A DNA stretch of 31,565 nt from Trichinella spiralis (GCA_000181795.3 CM012954.1:8124325-8155889), one strand, 5' to 3'. Positions 11,101-22,229 are shown, numbered from the stretch's first letter. Notes: a model not told the origin generated them from the letters alone. Made by a program: numbers and translations.

Positions 11101-13999
11101 TAAAATCATAATTAATAAATTCACGTCCATCAGACAGTCTCTTTCGTCAGATATGCTGTGCAGTAGTGGTGAGGATTTTTTGCGAAAATTATAAACTTCC
11201 ACGTTGATATTCTATTTTTAACAGTAGCATTAGTTTAGTAGTGGTTCACTCTGCAGTTATTTATTTTTAATCTTTCCATATAGTCGATTTTCATGATCAT
11301 TTTTCTTGATAAATTGTTTCAAATGATCATAAATCGTTAAATAAAACTGACAAGCTAGTAGTTAATTGTTTTTCGTTTCATTTTTCAATCGTGGAATGGA
11401 AAGTGCGCACACACTTCCCAGTGTAAGTAAGATGCTTAGTATGCGATGCATTTCTCTTTTCCAAATGCATATTATTTACATTATGTCATTTGCTGTTTGT
11501 TCAATTTGTGCAAGATTTCAACGTCAACAAATGAATGAATGGTAGGTGATTGCAATGAACAAATTAATACACCTTTCTCTTAATTTGATAGTAAAAATGA
11601 AATTTGATAGGCAGTTTTCATTTTATTATTTTTTTAATCTTTTTGTCAAATAAAACGGTGCAAACGAACAAACAGTGTTGTTTTACATATTAGGAGATTA
11701 TTAAACATTGTCCAATGAGACGAGTGGGAACTGCATGCAATTGTTTTTGTTCTTGGAAATGATTCTGCTTCATTTGTTCAGAAAGTTTGTTTGGTTGTTG
11801 GTATGTGGATCTTTTCTCGTACTGTGCTTTTTGCACAATGAATTATAACCAATAGTGTAAGCATTTGCTTTTCTTTTTCTAAAGTTGATCTTGCAGAATT
11901 TGAGCCGTAATTATTTCGAGTACATGATTTTCATATTACGGTCACACTGTTGGCAATTTATTTGTTCGAATGGTTTGATTAGCATTGGAATTGAATTTCA
12001 ACATGACCATACTGAAAATTTTAAATTTGAATTAATTTTTGTGAAAGGCTTTGAAAATTAGTGTTAATATGAAATATTATGTCATAATTTGTTTTATCAA
12101 ACAACACTGGCCAGGCCGGCTTGGTTGTAAAATGTGTTACAATGTTGCGGTGACAAATGAACCCCCCTCCCATTTCAAAAAAAAAGAGAAAGATATGTTG
12201 TTAAATTTCAAATGGCAGGTGAAATTGAATATAATTTCACACACGGTGACATTGATGAGAGCAAATTTTGCTTGCCTAGTTGGTTGGTTGGTTTAGTTAC
12301 TTACCTTTGCACAGTGCGTGCTACTCACGGTTGTGACAGAGCAGTTTTGTATTTTGCAATTACAATTCGAAAACAATCCTGTCATTTCATCTTCCAGATA
12401 TTTATCAAGGAATGAAATGGAATATGCAAATTTTGTTTCTTATCAGGTTTTCCATTTTATTTCCGCATTTGATTTTGATTTCCTTTTCTGTTTTCACAGC
12501 GCAAACGTTTTCTAACAACAGCAACAATATTTTCAAGCATTCAAGACAGTGAATTGTGTTTTCAATGTGGTGCACTGTTCAATATTGAATGAAATGTGTG
12601 TCATAAATTTTGATTTTGATGGAAATTTTCAATTTTGGCCTAATTGTGTTCAAACTCTCCTCCTAATTTGTTGTATAATTTGAATGTTCTTTCTTGTCGT
12701 TTGTTTTTGACGTCAAAAATTTGAATTGGAAAAAGCGAATTGTGAAAATGGGCAACAGCAGCAGCAGCAGTTCGTTGTACGGAGAAGTTCAGAGGTGGAA
12801 GGATGATTTGAGTGGGAAAACGTTTCTGTATCCAAATTGGACAATGTCCATTCAGAGAAGTTTGTGTGTGTTTTTTTAAAGAGCATCTATTTGTCGTTGT
12901 CGTCGTCTATGTGACTTGCTGATGTTGTTTGCTGAAGTGACTGAAATTGGCCATTCACGTATGTTTGTGTGTGTGTGAGTGTGATAATGCTTTCAAAGAT
13001 CGATCAAGTGGGGTAAGGATGGGATGGGATGGGGTGGGGTTCGGGTTTGGATGATGAATAGGCGGTATACAGAAAAGTGAGCTACAACATGCCAGCCAGA
13101 GGGGAGAAATTGGCAAGTTGGTTGTGCCGTATTGTTTAGATGCCATTCGTCGGACATCGCTTCATTGTTGTCTTTTTATTATTGTTAACACCGTTTTTCC
13201 CTCACACTGTCATTTGATTGATTTTATTATTTTTAGCAACCAAGGATTTTTTTGTTTTTGTTTTATCCATTATTGTTGTTTGTAAAATAGAATTTGCTTG
13301 GTCCTTCGTTGTGTTTGTGTGTGATGTTGGTGAAATTTCAAACTGCTGTAGCTGCTATATGCTTTATTGTCGTTGCCGGCATTGTTGTTTACTTTTAGTG
13401 CAGTATTTCAGTGATAACGGCAACGTTGTTGTTGTCTACATATGTCGACGATACTATCGTTAGCGTAAAATAATTCAGCTTTATTTGTGAAGTAATGAAT
13501 CGTGCTTTGTCAATCAATGATCGTCTTGTGCAATTGGTTATCAACAGCAGAAAGTAGAGAGAGAGACAGAAGCATTCAACGGAGGCTTGATGATTTTTAT
13601 TTCTGTTGTAAAGAATGTTGACCAGCCATTAATACATACTAATAATAATAATAATCATGCATCACTTTTTGTGCACATGCTACATGTATATACTACAATA
13701 GTAGAAAAATTTACTGAGAGAAATGACATTTTTGTTGTACGCGATTTTCCCATTCTATTTTTCCTTTCGCTAAAATTGTTGGCTTGTTGTGGTCGATTGG
13801 CATTCTTTTTTCTCTCTTGTATATTTTGTGTTTTGGTTATTTTTATTTTTTCAGATTGTTGGTTTGCTTTTTTGCTTTATTACTTCGATGCTGCTTGCGG
13901 GTTGTAGAAAGGTTGGTACAATTGTTACTGCTGTCAACGTTTCTTCTGTCGCCAAAATCGCCGCCGTCACCATTGTCAACGCCACCCTCTTCAGTTCAT

Positions 14000-14036
14000 C
14001 AATAATAATAATAATAATAATTATTATTATTATTGT
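14000..14036. repeat. (AAT)n(ATT)n palindromic microsatellite
   Basis: About six AAT units run directly into five ATT units, forming a self-complementary stretch roughly 370 bp before the muscleblind start codon. The poly-Ile run in both overlapping open frames comes from this repeat. Confidence 0.85.
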
Positions 14037-14409
14037 TGTATCTTCAATTTCTGCTTTCTCCTTCTTTTTCTGTGCTGCTTCTGACTTTTGTAGTTGCTTC
14101 GGTCGCGGCTTGCTTGCCAATTGTCAAATTGTTGCTAATCATCATCTTCTACGCTCATCATTTCCAAATTTCAACCTTTTCAACAGTCATTCTGCTGCCG
14201 GTTTTCCTATTGCCTGAATAACACAAGCACCACAGCGACAGGGCTACTACATTTATTTATTCTTTTATTTTTCTATTTTTTTTGCTAGTCAGCTTCAAAT
14301 TTCTTTTTATTTTTTGAATATTTCCTTTTCTGTTCTTTTTTTTTCACCCATTTGCAAAGAATAATCACCACCACAGTCGCTGCCGCCACTACCCTTCTCT
14401 ATATCTGTC

Positions 14410-14643
14410 ATGCTAATGGCTGTCAGTGAAAGCGCCATGTACGACGAAAATAGCAACAATTTGATGGCAATGGTCAATCACTTGATGAACGTGAAAGATT
14501 CTCGCTGGCTTCAGCTGGAAGTATGCCGCGAGTTTCAGCGTGGTCAGTGCGCCAGATCTGAGGGTGAATGCAAATTTGCCCATCCTCCATCGCACGTTGA
14601 AGTTCAGAATGGTCGGGTTACCGCCTGTTACGACAGCATCAAA
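14410..14643 (+). other. Muscleblind exon 1: first CCCH finger and half of the second
   Basis: This exon encodes residues 1-78. It holds finger 1 (Cx7Cx6Cx3H) and the first Cys of finger 2, ending in ACYDSIK at an AAA|GTGAGT donor in phase 0. Splitting the second finger after DSxK is a typical muscleblind exon boundary. The 640-bp intron that follows is AT-rich with no visible gene. Confidence 0.9.
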
Positions 14644-17600
14644 GTGAGTTTGATTTTTTTTCTCTTTTTTTGATCGAACATATAGTAAAGTAGACGAAAG
14701 TTTTCTTCGGTATTCTATATTTATTATTAATAGATGTATGTAACTTTTTAAGAAAAAATATTATTCAATATTAGCATCTCATTTGGCGTATATTGTGTCT
14801 AGTTTTTGAAAACTGGACAACACTGATGATGACAGTTCTTCGATTTTACAGAAATGGTTCGTTGTTCGCTTTATTATTGTAAAGCAATCTTTGTTTAGCA
14901 AAATGATAATTCTCAGAGATACGTCACGACAGTAAAATTGACGGCAAGTTTGAGCATATTTAAGTTAAGAAAAAGAAAGAATTTATTACTTTTTATCAGA
15001 AAATTGTTTTCTCGCGGAGTTAGCTTGTGTCAAAGTCAAATTGGCTTCTCAAATTGAATTTTTTTTTGTTTTTCTTTTTTTTTGTCCAGTTGATTTCATC
15101 AAAAAAAAAGCATTTTTATTCGAAAATTTTGATGATCATCAAGTGGACACTTTGTGAAAGGGATGTAATGTTTTCAAGTCTTTTCAAAATTTATAGATAA
15201 ACATCTGCCAACTTTTGCACTTCTTTATAATAGTGTATTTCAAATTAATTTTCAGTTTTAAAAAAATAAATTTAAATTTTTAGGGTCGATGCACGCGTGA
15301 AAATCCGAAATGTAAATATCTTCATCCACCACAGCATCTGAAAGATCAGCTTTTGATCAATGGACGTCAAAATTTGGCCATAAAAAATCTTCTCATGACT
15401 CAAATGTCCACGCCCACTATTTCTCCAATAGGCGTTAGCCCGTTGACTGTGGTCAGTTGGAGACGTGTTATTTTTTTTTTCCTCTGCATTTCTGTTGTAT
15501 ATATTTGCGTTAATTATTTCAGCCTGGAACCAATGCCATACTTTCTGGTGTTGCTACTGCGGCCACGGCTTACAACCCATATGCCGCATATGCGTTGAAC
15601 ACGCATCCAATGTATTCTGGTTTAGTTCCGGCAAATTCCGACAGTTTGGCTACGGTAATTCATAGCTGATGATGATTAATCGTAACGACAATGAACAAAC
15701 AATACGAATGCAATGTTTTGTTTGTTTTTATTGGATGATGAAAACTTTTTTTTGAATATTATTTGAAATTCCAGGTTGGTGGAATAATAAACACTGCTGG
15801 CAATGCGACACCTGCATCTGTGGCTGCCGCAGTAAATGCTGCGCAGGTACCACCTAATAAGACGGTCGTAACTCCTCGAGCTGACCGTGTGGAAGTAAGT
15901 TTTTTTTTTTAATTTAGTTCAGCCGAAGAGGTGGCGTTTAGGAATTATCATAATTTCGCACTACTGCATTGCGCATATTTTACTGTTCAGCATCACTATT
16001 AATTAATTTTAAATAGAATTTGAAGGAATTTTCTTTTCGAACAGAACAGACTTGAAGGTATTTTATTTTTATTTTATACATTTCTTGCACCGTTTTATCA
16101 ATATTACAGTGTTGATTAAATATCAGTTGTTAACTGCACTGCAGTTACTTTTTTTAAGATTCAAACTCCCGTCTACAAAAGTAAAAACAGTCAGTGACTG
16201 ACAAGCACAAGCTTTTGTTTAAAGCGTTTGTTGCGCAACATTGTATGAACAACAGCAAACAATATGGAAAGAAAATTGCATTCTCAAAATATGTGTAATC
16301 AAAGATGAACAATGAATAAAATTTAATTAATTAAGATAAAGGTTACTCTTCTTCTTGCATGCTGCTTGGATCATTCATTTAATTATTATTGAATATGATC
16401 ATCAACTTCATTTTTTGGTTTGTTTTTTTTAAATAACTTTTAGAAATAACATCGTGTGATTATTTTTTGCGCTTATTATTATGAAATAATATGAATGGAA
16501 TGGCCGTGTAAGTTGTGAATGCATTATTACTTTATAGTTTTCATTCTTTCCTTTCTCATATTATTTTCATGATCTTGGTAGTGTTGCTCTCGTTGTTGTT
16601 GTTGTTGTTGTCTGTTTTTTTGTTTTTTTTTGCTTACCATTTGTTGGTTGGTTAATTTCAGTCAATTCCGGCTGCCGCTACGACCAGCGCTTCTGCCTGC
16701 GGCGGTAGTGCTTCATATGCATCAAGCTCCAAGAAAAGGCCTTTGGAAGTGGACGTTGCTTCCGCTACGAACAGTTCGCTAATGCTGGCTGCTGCGGTAT
16801 TTTTCATTTCAGTTTGCTTTTATTTATTCTTTTTTCCCTCATTTGCATGTGTACATTTACTGCTGTAAGTCTGATTAATTAATTATTTAACTTTCAAAAA
16901 AAAGAAAACCATTTTTCTCCCTCTCATTCTCTTTCTCTCTCTCTCTCTATCATTATCATACACATCAGTTGTCTGTATGGTTTTGTGAATTTTATTTCTT
17001 AAGCTTTATGCTTGGTGTTATGATGATCACCATTGCATGTCTGTTTGTGGTCAACAATGCTTATGCATGTTACATATTTATTTATTTAGAGCAGGTAAGA
17101 CAGACGAATGCATTGCTAATGTAATAATAATGATGATTATAATTATTGTCTACATTCATTGATTTTAATCTGAATAATACATGATTTTTTATTTCATTTT
17201 TCACATTGTATATGGAAAAGCGATCTGTTTTTTATTTGAAGATAATTTTTTGTCAGCTTTTACAGATAAAAATATTATTTTTTATTCAAGGACGGTTAAA
17301 AATCCTTGTTATTCATTTCCACGACTTATTATTAACAATAGCAGTGCATTTTATTTGTTACTTTGAAATTTATTTTAATTATAATTGTTCTCTGGTGAAA
17401 TCAGTTGTTAAGAGAAAACATGTTGTTCAGTAATCAGTCTATTTTTACAAAGTTTTACAAAAAAATATTTTTTTTCATATTGTTTCACGTGATTTCATTG
17501 CTAAAATGGACAAGTATGATGATATTCGAAACATAGTTGTTGCTGTTATTTAATTAAGGATGTTCAAATTAGTAGAGGGGGGAGGGAAATTAAAATTGTT

Positions 17601-19982
17601 ATTAATAAATTCGAGCCATTTATTTTCCAGGTTTTGCAGAACAAACGCCCAGCATATGACAAAGGCGGTGTTCCCGTCTTTCAGCCGGTCACTGCAAATC
17701 CAGCCCAAGTCGGCGCTGCCGTCGGCCCAGCTTTTCATTATCCACAGTTTGCCGCTCTGCACGGCATACAAGCTTCTTACGTTCCAGTTACTTGTAAGTT
17801 GTATATTTTTTCACCTGCTAAAATGCGTTTACTTCTTTTAGCCATTTGTTGAGGATGAACTTTTCCCATAGCAAACGACAGAGAGTATATTCATCTGTTT
17901 GTTTGTTTGTTTTTTCTTTCATAGCATACCTATTATTTATTAGTTGAACACTTATTTCATTACACATCCATCCCATTTGCACGTTACTGAAATTCTGAAA
18001 TTTCACTTTTATTAAAAATGCTAAAGTAGCAAATTTACTAATATCTGTTGAATGTGAATGATTTTGTTTGTTTGTTTGTTTGTTGGTTGGTTGGTTGGTT
18101 GGTGGTTTTTTATGTGGCAATTATTATTATTATTATGCATTTGGTGCGTGGACTGAGCATGAGTTTACGTGCATTTTTTGTCTGCTGTTTAGTTCCTTCG
18201 ACTGTGTTATCCTCTCTTGCCACAAATGTTACTACTACACCTGCCGTCGCTACTACTAAAAGTGCTGCTCTGGTTCCTGCGGGTCGAATGGTTTCACCTT
18301 CCAACCATTACTCTGTAGCCTATTATGACGAGTCTGGACAGGTACATATTTCCTGTACCATATCATGCATTAGGTTGTTGGCGTTTTTTCAAATCAAGAA
18401 AAAATTTTTCATCTAATTTTAATATTTTTCTCTGTCTACAACAGTTATTTTTACTTATTGTAGATGAAATTTTTCTGCGTATTTGATTTTAATTTTTCAA
18501 ATTTAATATCATCATTTATAAATAATTGTTATAATTGCAATGCATAGTTATAGATTTAGTTAATATTTCGAGGAATGGAATAAAGAGAAAAAAATTTTTT
18601 ACAATTATTTATCACATTCAGGAAACTTATTTTTGAGAAGTGTTCTTTTGAAATGCTATCTCATTTCGCTGTTCATCATCATTAGCAGCATATATGTTCA
18701 GCATTATTCAAATAATGTGCATTGATGAAATTGTTGAAAAGCTTTATTTCAAATTGATGAGGCGACAGCTAAAGGGAAACTTATGCCACGTTTTTTAATA
18801 TTATTTGGCAAGGTTTGGAAGTTTGAATGTGTTTAAGCTTGGTCTCTTTTTTGGTTTTATTCCATTTGTTTTAACTGCTCCTCTGTATTGAAATTTCTTT
18901 TCGCATGATGCAAAAGTTTGAATTGCATTTTTTTTGAAAACTGTAACGTATGAATGAATGCTTTGGTATGTGTAATGTATGTATGTATGTATGTATGTAT
19001 GTATGTTTGTTTGTTTGTTTGTTTGTTTGTTTGTTTGAAAGGAAAATTGTTCATGCTCCTCATCCATTCCAGAAAATGATAACAAGAAAATTGTTTCATT
19101 TTTCTTTCAGTTACTGGACACCCTACCAGTATGCCGCGATTTTAAACTTGGGCGTTGTAGTCGTTCTACATGTCGATATGTACATTTAAATGAAGGTAAG
19201 TTGATTGTTAGCTTGTTTGAAATTTTATAAAATATTCCATTTTTATGAATATTTCTTGAATATTTTTTTTATAAATCAAACGTTTTTTTATAGATTATGT
19301 TGAAGTTTCCGATGATTATAAAGTGTTTGTTTGTCGTGATTTTGCAAAAGGAAGATGTTGTCGAGTGCAATGTAAATTTTATCATCCACCAATTTTGAAT
19401 AACAATTTCGCCGTTGCTGGCAGTCAGTATATGCGCAATATTATTGCTACCAACTCACGTACTGGAATTGGAATGCCAGCTGCGACATCGTCGAGCAGCA
19501 GCAGTACAGCAGCTAAAGTTTCTGTTTTCAATGCACCGCTTTATCATCATCATCATCAGCTTGCTGCTGCAGTTTCTTCAACTCAGGCGCAGATTTTGGA
19601 TGCTATTTTGCGCCATTTAGCCGCAGCGGAGCAACGCAATCTTGCAGGCAACATGCTGACAACATTAGCTGAAACAGAAACAGCAGCAACAACATCGACG
19701 ATAACAGCGACGAAAATTAAACTTACCACTACTACTGCTTCCACTGCACTTCCCGCTGTTGGTATTTTTGGCAAATATAACAACAATACCAATGATGTAA
19801 TATTTCCTAGTCAAACATTGCATGGACAACATTCTGGTACTGATTCAGCAGCTAATGTTGGTGGTTTGCTATGGGGTGATTTAGTGAAACTAGGATCCAT
19901 GGTCCAATCGGCCGTGAATATTCCTCCATTGACTGGTGCCAAAAATTCCTCCACGGCAGGTTTCCCACCACTTTGCCCCTGA
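14410..19982 (+). CDS. mbl-1: Muscleblind-like CCCH zinc-finger splicing regulator, nine coding exons
   Basis: Exons: 14410-14643, 15284-15451, 15523-15654, 15775-15894, 16662-16796, 17631-17793, 18193-18341, 19111-19195 and 19294-19982. Every intron is GT-AG with matching phase, giving about 624 aa. Muscleblind proteins bind YGCY motifs in pre-mRNA and control splicing and localisation. The canonical CCCH pair is at C39-C47-C54-H58 ([10 protein letters not shown]) and C73-C81-C88-H92, followed by [15 protein letters not shown], all strongly conserved in the family. Later KKRPLE and NKRPAYDK match the basic KRPLE and KRP segments of other muscleblinds. A second CCCH pair lies at residues 375-392 and 409-426, followed by a Ser/Thr/Ala-rich tail. 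The start may instead be ATG 14437, giving MYDENSN as in nematode relatives. The end of exon 2 is the least certain junction (GTCAGT donor; an alternative lies three bases upstream). Upstream non-coding exons are likely but not identified. Confidence 0.93.
15284..15451 (+). other. Muscleblind exon 2: second CCCH finger
   Basis: The exon starts [19 protein letters not shown] and completes finger 2. The six residues between Cys 81 and Cys 88 (vertebrates have four) match the invertebrate form. The acceptor is TTTTTAG. The chosen end at GTG|GTCAGT keeps phase 0 with the next exon (PGTNAIL). Reading on instead meets a T-run. Confidence 0.8.
15523..15894 (+). other. Muscleblind exons 3 and 4: Ala-rich linker ending in DRVE
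   Basis: Exon 3 (15523-15654) encodes a linker with [10 protein letters not shown], comparable to the NPYL linker motif of other family members. Exon 4 (15775-15894) ends in PRADRVE at a strong GAA|GTAAGT donor. In vertebrates the equivalent TDRLE runs directly into finger 3, but here the next exon does not encode a finger. The following intron (15895-16661) shows no recognisable CCCH exon. Confidence 0.85.
16662..16796 (+). other. Muscleblind exon 5: KKRPLE segment
   Basis: This is a 45-codon phase 0 exon with KKRPLEVD, matching the basic KRPLE element linked to nuclear localisation in muscleblind proteins. The flanking introns are long (767 and 834 bp). The second contains a (TC)n tract near 16921-16950 and nothing else recognisable. 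Confidence 0.85.
17631..18341 (+). other. Muscleblind exons 6 and 7: KRP and Ser/Thr-rich linker
   Basis: Exon 6 (17631-17793) encodes [16 protein letters not shown] and ends ASYVPVT at ACTT|GTAAGT in phase 1. The block parallels the KRP...FQ...FVPV segment of insect muscleblinds. Exon 7 (18193-18341) is Thr/Ala-rich and ends DESGQ in phase 0. If intron 6 or 7 were retained, translation would stop within about 30 codons, giving isoforms without the C-terminal fingers. The 768-bp intron 7 contains a compound microsatellite at 18975-19037. Confidence 0.85.
18064..18104. repeat. (GTTT)n(GGTT)n tandem repeat in muscleblind intron 6
   Basis: Tandem GTTT units shift into GGTT units. The tract is intronic and creates spurious open frames on both strands. 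Confidence 0.85.
18975..19037. repeat. Compound (GTAT)n(GTTT)n microsatellite in muscleblind intron 7
   Basis: About seven GTAT units are followed by about eight GTTT units, roughly 75 bp before the exon for the C-terminal finger. U-G-rich tracts this close to a 3' splice site can affect splicing, but no effect is shown here. Confidence 0.9.
19111..19982 (+). other. Muscleblind exons 8 and 9: C-terminal CCCH pair and low-complexity tail
   Basis: Exon 8 (19111-19195) has [19 protein letters not shown] and exon 9 (19294-19982) has [19 protein letters not shown]. Both are Cx7Cx4Cx3H fingers, about 16 residues apart. The junctions are phase-matched (CAG|TTA in phase 0, GAAG|AT in phase 1), so the fingers belong to the same reading frame as muscleblind. 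The tail is Ser, Thr and Ala-rich with a YHHHHQ run and ends at TGA 19980-19982. The fingers look somewhat closer to the VCRDF-type fingers I recall from ZC3H10-like proteins than to muscleblind fingers 3 and 4, but only a search can settle this. Confidence 0.85.
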
Positions 19983-20975
19983 GGAAATTTCTTCCACATA
20001 AGTTTTTGCTTTCTCAATATTTTCCTATTTGTTTTGTTCATTTATTACTATTGGTTTTCCGTTTTTCATTTTTTAATTTGTAGAAAAGAATTTTCCCGTT
20101 TCGTTATTTGAAAATAACTTTAGCAAGAATGCACAAGTGAATTATTATTGGTTACTGCATGGAGTGAGAGGTTTTGATTAACTTAAAATTTTCATTTTGA
20201 ACGAAAGTCAACAAATATATATATATATATTGTTTGTTGAACTGAATATTTTACTTTTTCATGTGTATGACAATCATTCATTGCTTTTTTCATTTTCAAA
20301 TTTTATTCATCTTTTCTTTCCAGATTTTTCTGTTCTGTTCTATTCTTCTTCAGATGATGATCATAGGTTTTATTCTTCTTCTTCTTCTTTCTGACTTGTA
20401 GTTGATATCGTGGTTTTATTTTTCTGCATGTTATTATTATTATTATTATCAGTTGAGCAGTTTCTGCGTTCTATTTTCCAACACTTCTGCTGCAAATTTG
20501 ATAAGTTTATTAATTATTTAAATTTTCAATTCAAAGTTTGACAATCCTGTCGTTTCTTGTTCGATTTTGCATTTGTATTCTTCTTGTTGTTCTGCTCAAC
20601 AACCACTGACGGAAATGCGTGGGAAAATGTTATGAAAATGGAAAAGTGGGCAATGTCCACTTGAATGAAATGGAAAAGGAGAGATTGTCTTCATGGTGAA
20701 AAAAAGGCTCACTGACAGGAAAGAATTCTTTTATTACTTCTTCCTATTTTTCTTTCTTTCTCACATGTTGGAATGTTTTGATTGCAATTGCGAAAATTAA
20801 CTCAAATTTGCCACGTTTGTTGTTAATTAATTAATTTTTTTCAGTTTTATTTATCATATAGTCCCAATAAAAGTGTGTTTTTATTATATTTTATTGTTTT
20901 TCATTTTTTACAAATTTATTATTATTTTGTATATTTTGTATATTATGTATTTGTGATTGATTTACTAAGAAGAGA
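19983..20975 (+). other. Muscleblind 3' UTR and flank
   Basis: No coding sequence is seen. AATAAA at 20866-20871, about 885 bases after the stop, is the best polyadenylation signal. It lies in T-rich sequence with further T-runs downstream. A short (TA)n tract lies near 20216-20231 and a (TTA)n run near 20430-20449. Confidence 0.5.
20866..20871 (+). terminator. Candidate polyadenylation signal of muscleblind
   Basis: AATAAA lies downstream of the muscleblind stop on the same strand, followed by GT-rich and T-rich DNA (agtgtgttttta), as expected for a cleavage site. Assignment is by position only. Confidence 0.45.
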
Positions 20976-21276
20976 ATGAGCGATGATGTCCCAAATGAAG
21001 TAAATTCAGACGGTTGATCTGATGACGAATCTGAGTGAGTGATGGACAAAATTTCCAATCAGCTCTCCAATCCAAATCATCAACACAGAACTTCATCACT
21101 GTTGCACCATTTGCTGCATTTCAAATGCTCTGGAATGGTAAGTTGGCCGCGTTGTTAAAATTTGCATAAATCTTCTCTGCGCCACACTGAGTTTACCTCT
21201 CTGTTCTCTTTGTTAATAGCTGAAGGCGGCAAATCGCTTTCGTATCTCATCGTTTAGTTCAGTTTTGATGTATTAA
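20976..21276 (+). other. Unassigned spliced small-ORF zone A
   Basis: A strong donor (GGAATG|GTAAGT, exon end 21137) is followed by an acceptor (TTAATAG, exon start 21220), an 82-bp intron. The frame from ATG 21042 runs MDKISNQLSNP through the junction to TAA 21274-21276 (50 codons). A second frame across the same junction reads TVAPFAAFQMLWN and then AEGGKSLSYLIV. Upstream, ATG 20976 opens an acidic frame (MSDDVPNEVNSDG) interrupted by two TGA codons, after which SDDESE continues in frame. This could be a small-protein gene, a decayed gene or a non-coding RNA. I do not recognise any product. Confidence 0.25.
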
Positions 21277-21353
21277 GAAAAAAGAAAACAATTAATGATT
21301 TTCCAACTTTCAACTTTTTTACAAATCAATGCGACAACATTATAATTTGGCAG

Positions 21354-21689
21354 TTTGTCTCTCGCAAACCACTTACCTTCGTGCTGTCGAAGAAAAGCTG
21401 GAAAAAAGCATTGGCAAAAAAGCACAGCTTTAAAAAATTCAAGTAATCATATGAAAGTAATATTATTTAAGCTGATGTCTATTATTGCTTTTTTTGAGTG
21501 AATTTAGGTTAAAGGGTGCTCTTTTGTCTTATCCCACTGAAAATAATTTTCTCATCTATCTTGAATATCATTTTACTGTAGCAAAGTCGTAATCAGTTTA
21601 CTGCGTATTTTTATCGATGAAAAGATGTTGCATCTTGCCTGTCCATTGTGATCAGTGTAATAGAAATATTCTCTTATCGCTTTTCAATG
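21354..21689 (+). other. Unassigned putative exon zone B
   Basis: An acceptor-like site at 21351-21353 opens a frame reading QTTYLRAVEEKLEKSIGKK, which ends at a stop near 21431. It would join exon end 21137 in phase 1. A strong donor, TTCAATG|GTAAGT, follows at 21690. The helix-like charged peptide is suggestive but too short to identify. Confidence 0.2.
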
Positions 21690-22229
21690 GTAAGTGAACT
21701 TTTGAACATGTATATGTGTATGTGCAAATAACGAAACGAATAGGTGTGATATTCATTCGATAATCCAGTAGCAGTTTTTTCACTTTCATTCGCTTTTTCA
21801 GTTCACTTAATAAAAAGTAAAAAAAGTATTTTAAATATATTAATCTTTTTCAGATTAAGAGATTTTTAAATATAAGATTCAACTGTTCATGCAGTGCGTG
21901 TTGCATGGGCAGTTTTTGCACATGATGCTTTTAAATGATTAGAAAGATAATGACAATGAACACAGTGTTCAGTGAGTGTATTACTGCTTGGCGGTTAGTC
22001 TAAAGCTCTAACTATCTGGCTTTTTCATATATTCGGTATTCAGTTTTAGAAAAATTGCCTTTTAATTTGATTATCTTATGAAACTGATGATTTGTAAAGT
22101 TAAATTGAAAAATGCAGTATTGTTTTACAAATTATAGATTTGAAATGAACAATGAACTTTTGAACTTTATGAATATTGTTCTTTATTTTAGGCATTTTCA
22201 AGATAACTGGTTAGTCAGCTTATTTGGCA

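Larger units (their letters stand above)
7465..14409. other. AT-rich gene-free stretch between piggyBac and muscleblind
   Basis: No coding exon can be supported. Items seen are a GC-rich hairpin at 8138-8158, a less AT-rich island at about 9400-9740 with a tandem CAGG/CAGA tract (9650-9672), a cluster of YGCT tetramers at 9995-10073, an ACCACC/GGTGGT repeat and palindrome at 10268-10332, and an (AAT)n(ATT)n palindrome at 14000-14036. Possible 3' splice sites lie at 14358-14359 and 14375-14376, just ahead of the muscleblind start. Part of this region may therefore be a long 5' intron with upstream non-coding exons of that gene, but no upstream exon is identified. Confidence 0.45.

Noticed and set aside
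12694-12879. A 61-codon frame with MGNSSSSSS, resembling an N-myristoylated start
   Set aside because: The Ser run is a CAG/AGC repeat and the frame ends in poly-T. There is no downstream exon with a recognisable domain.
13789-14217. A 142-codon + strand frame with a poly-Ile run upstream of muscleblind
   Set aside because: The frame is opened by the AAT/ATT repeat and T-rich DNA. It has no domain and no splice link to the muscleblind frame.
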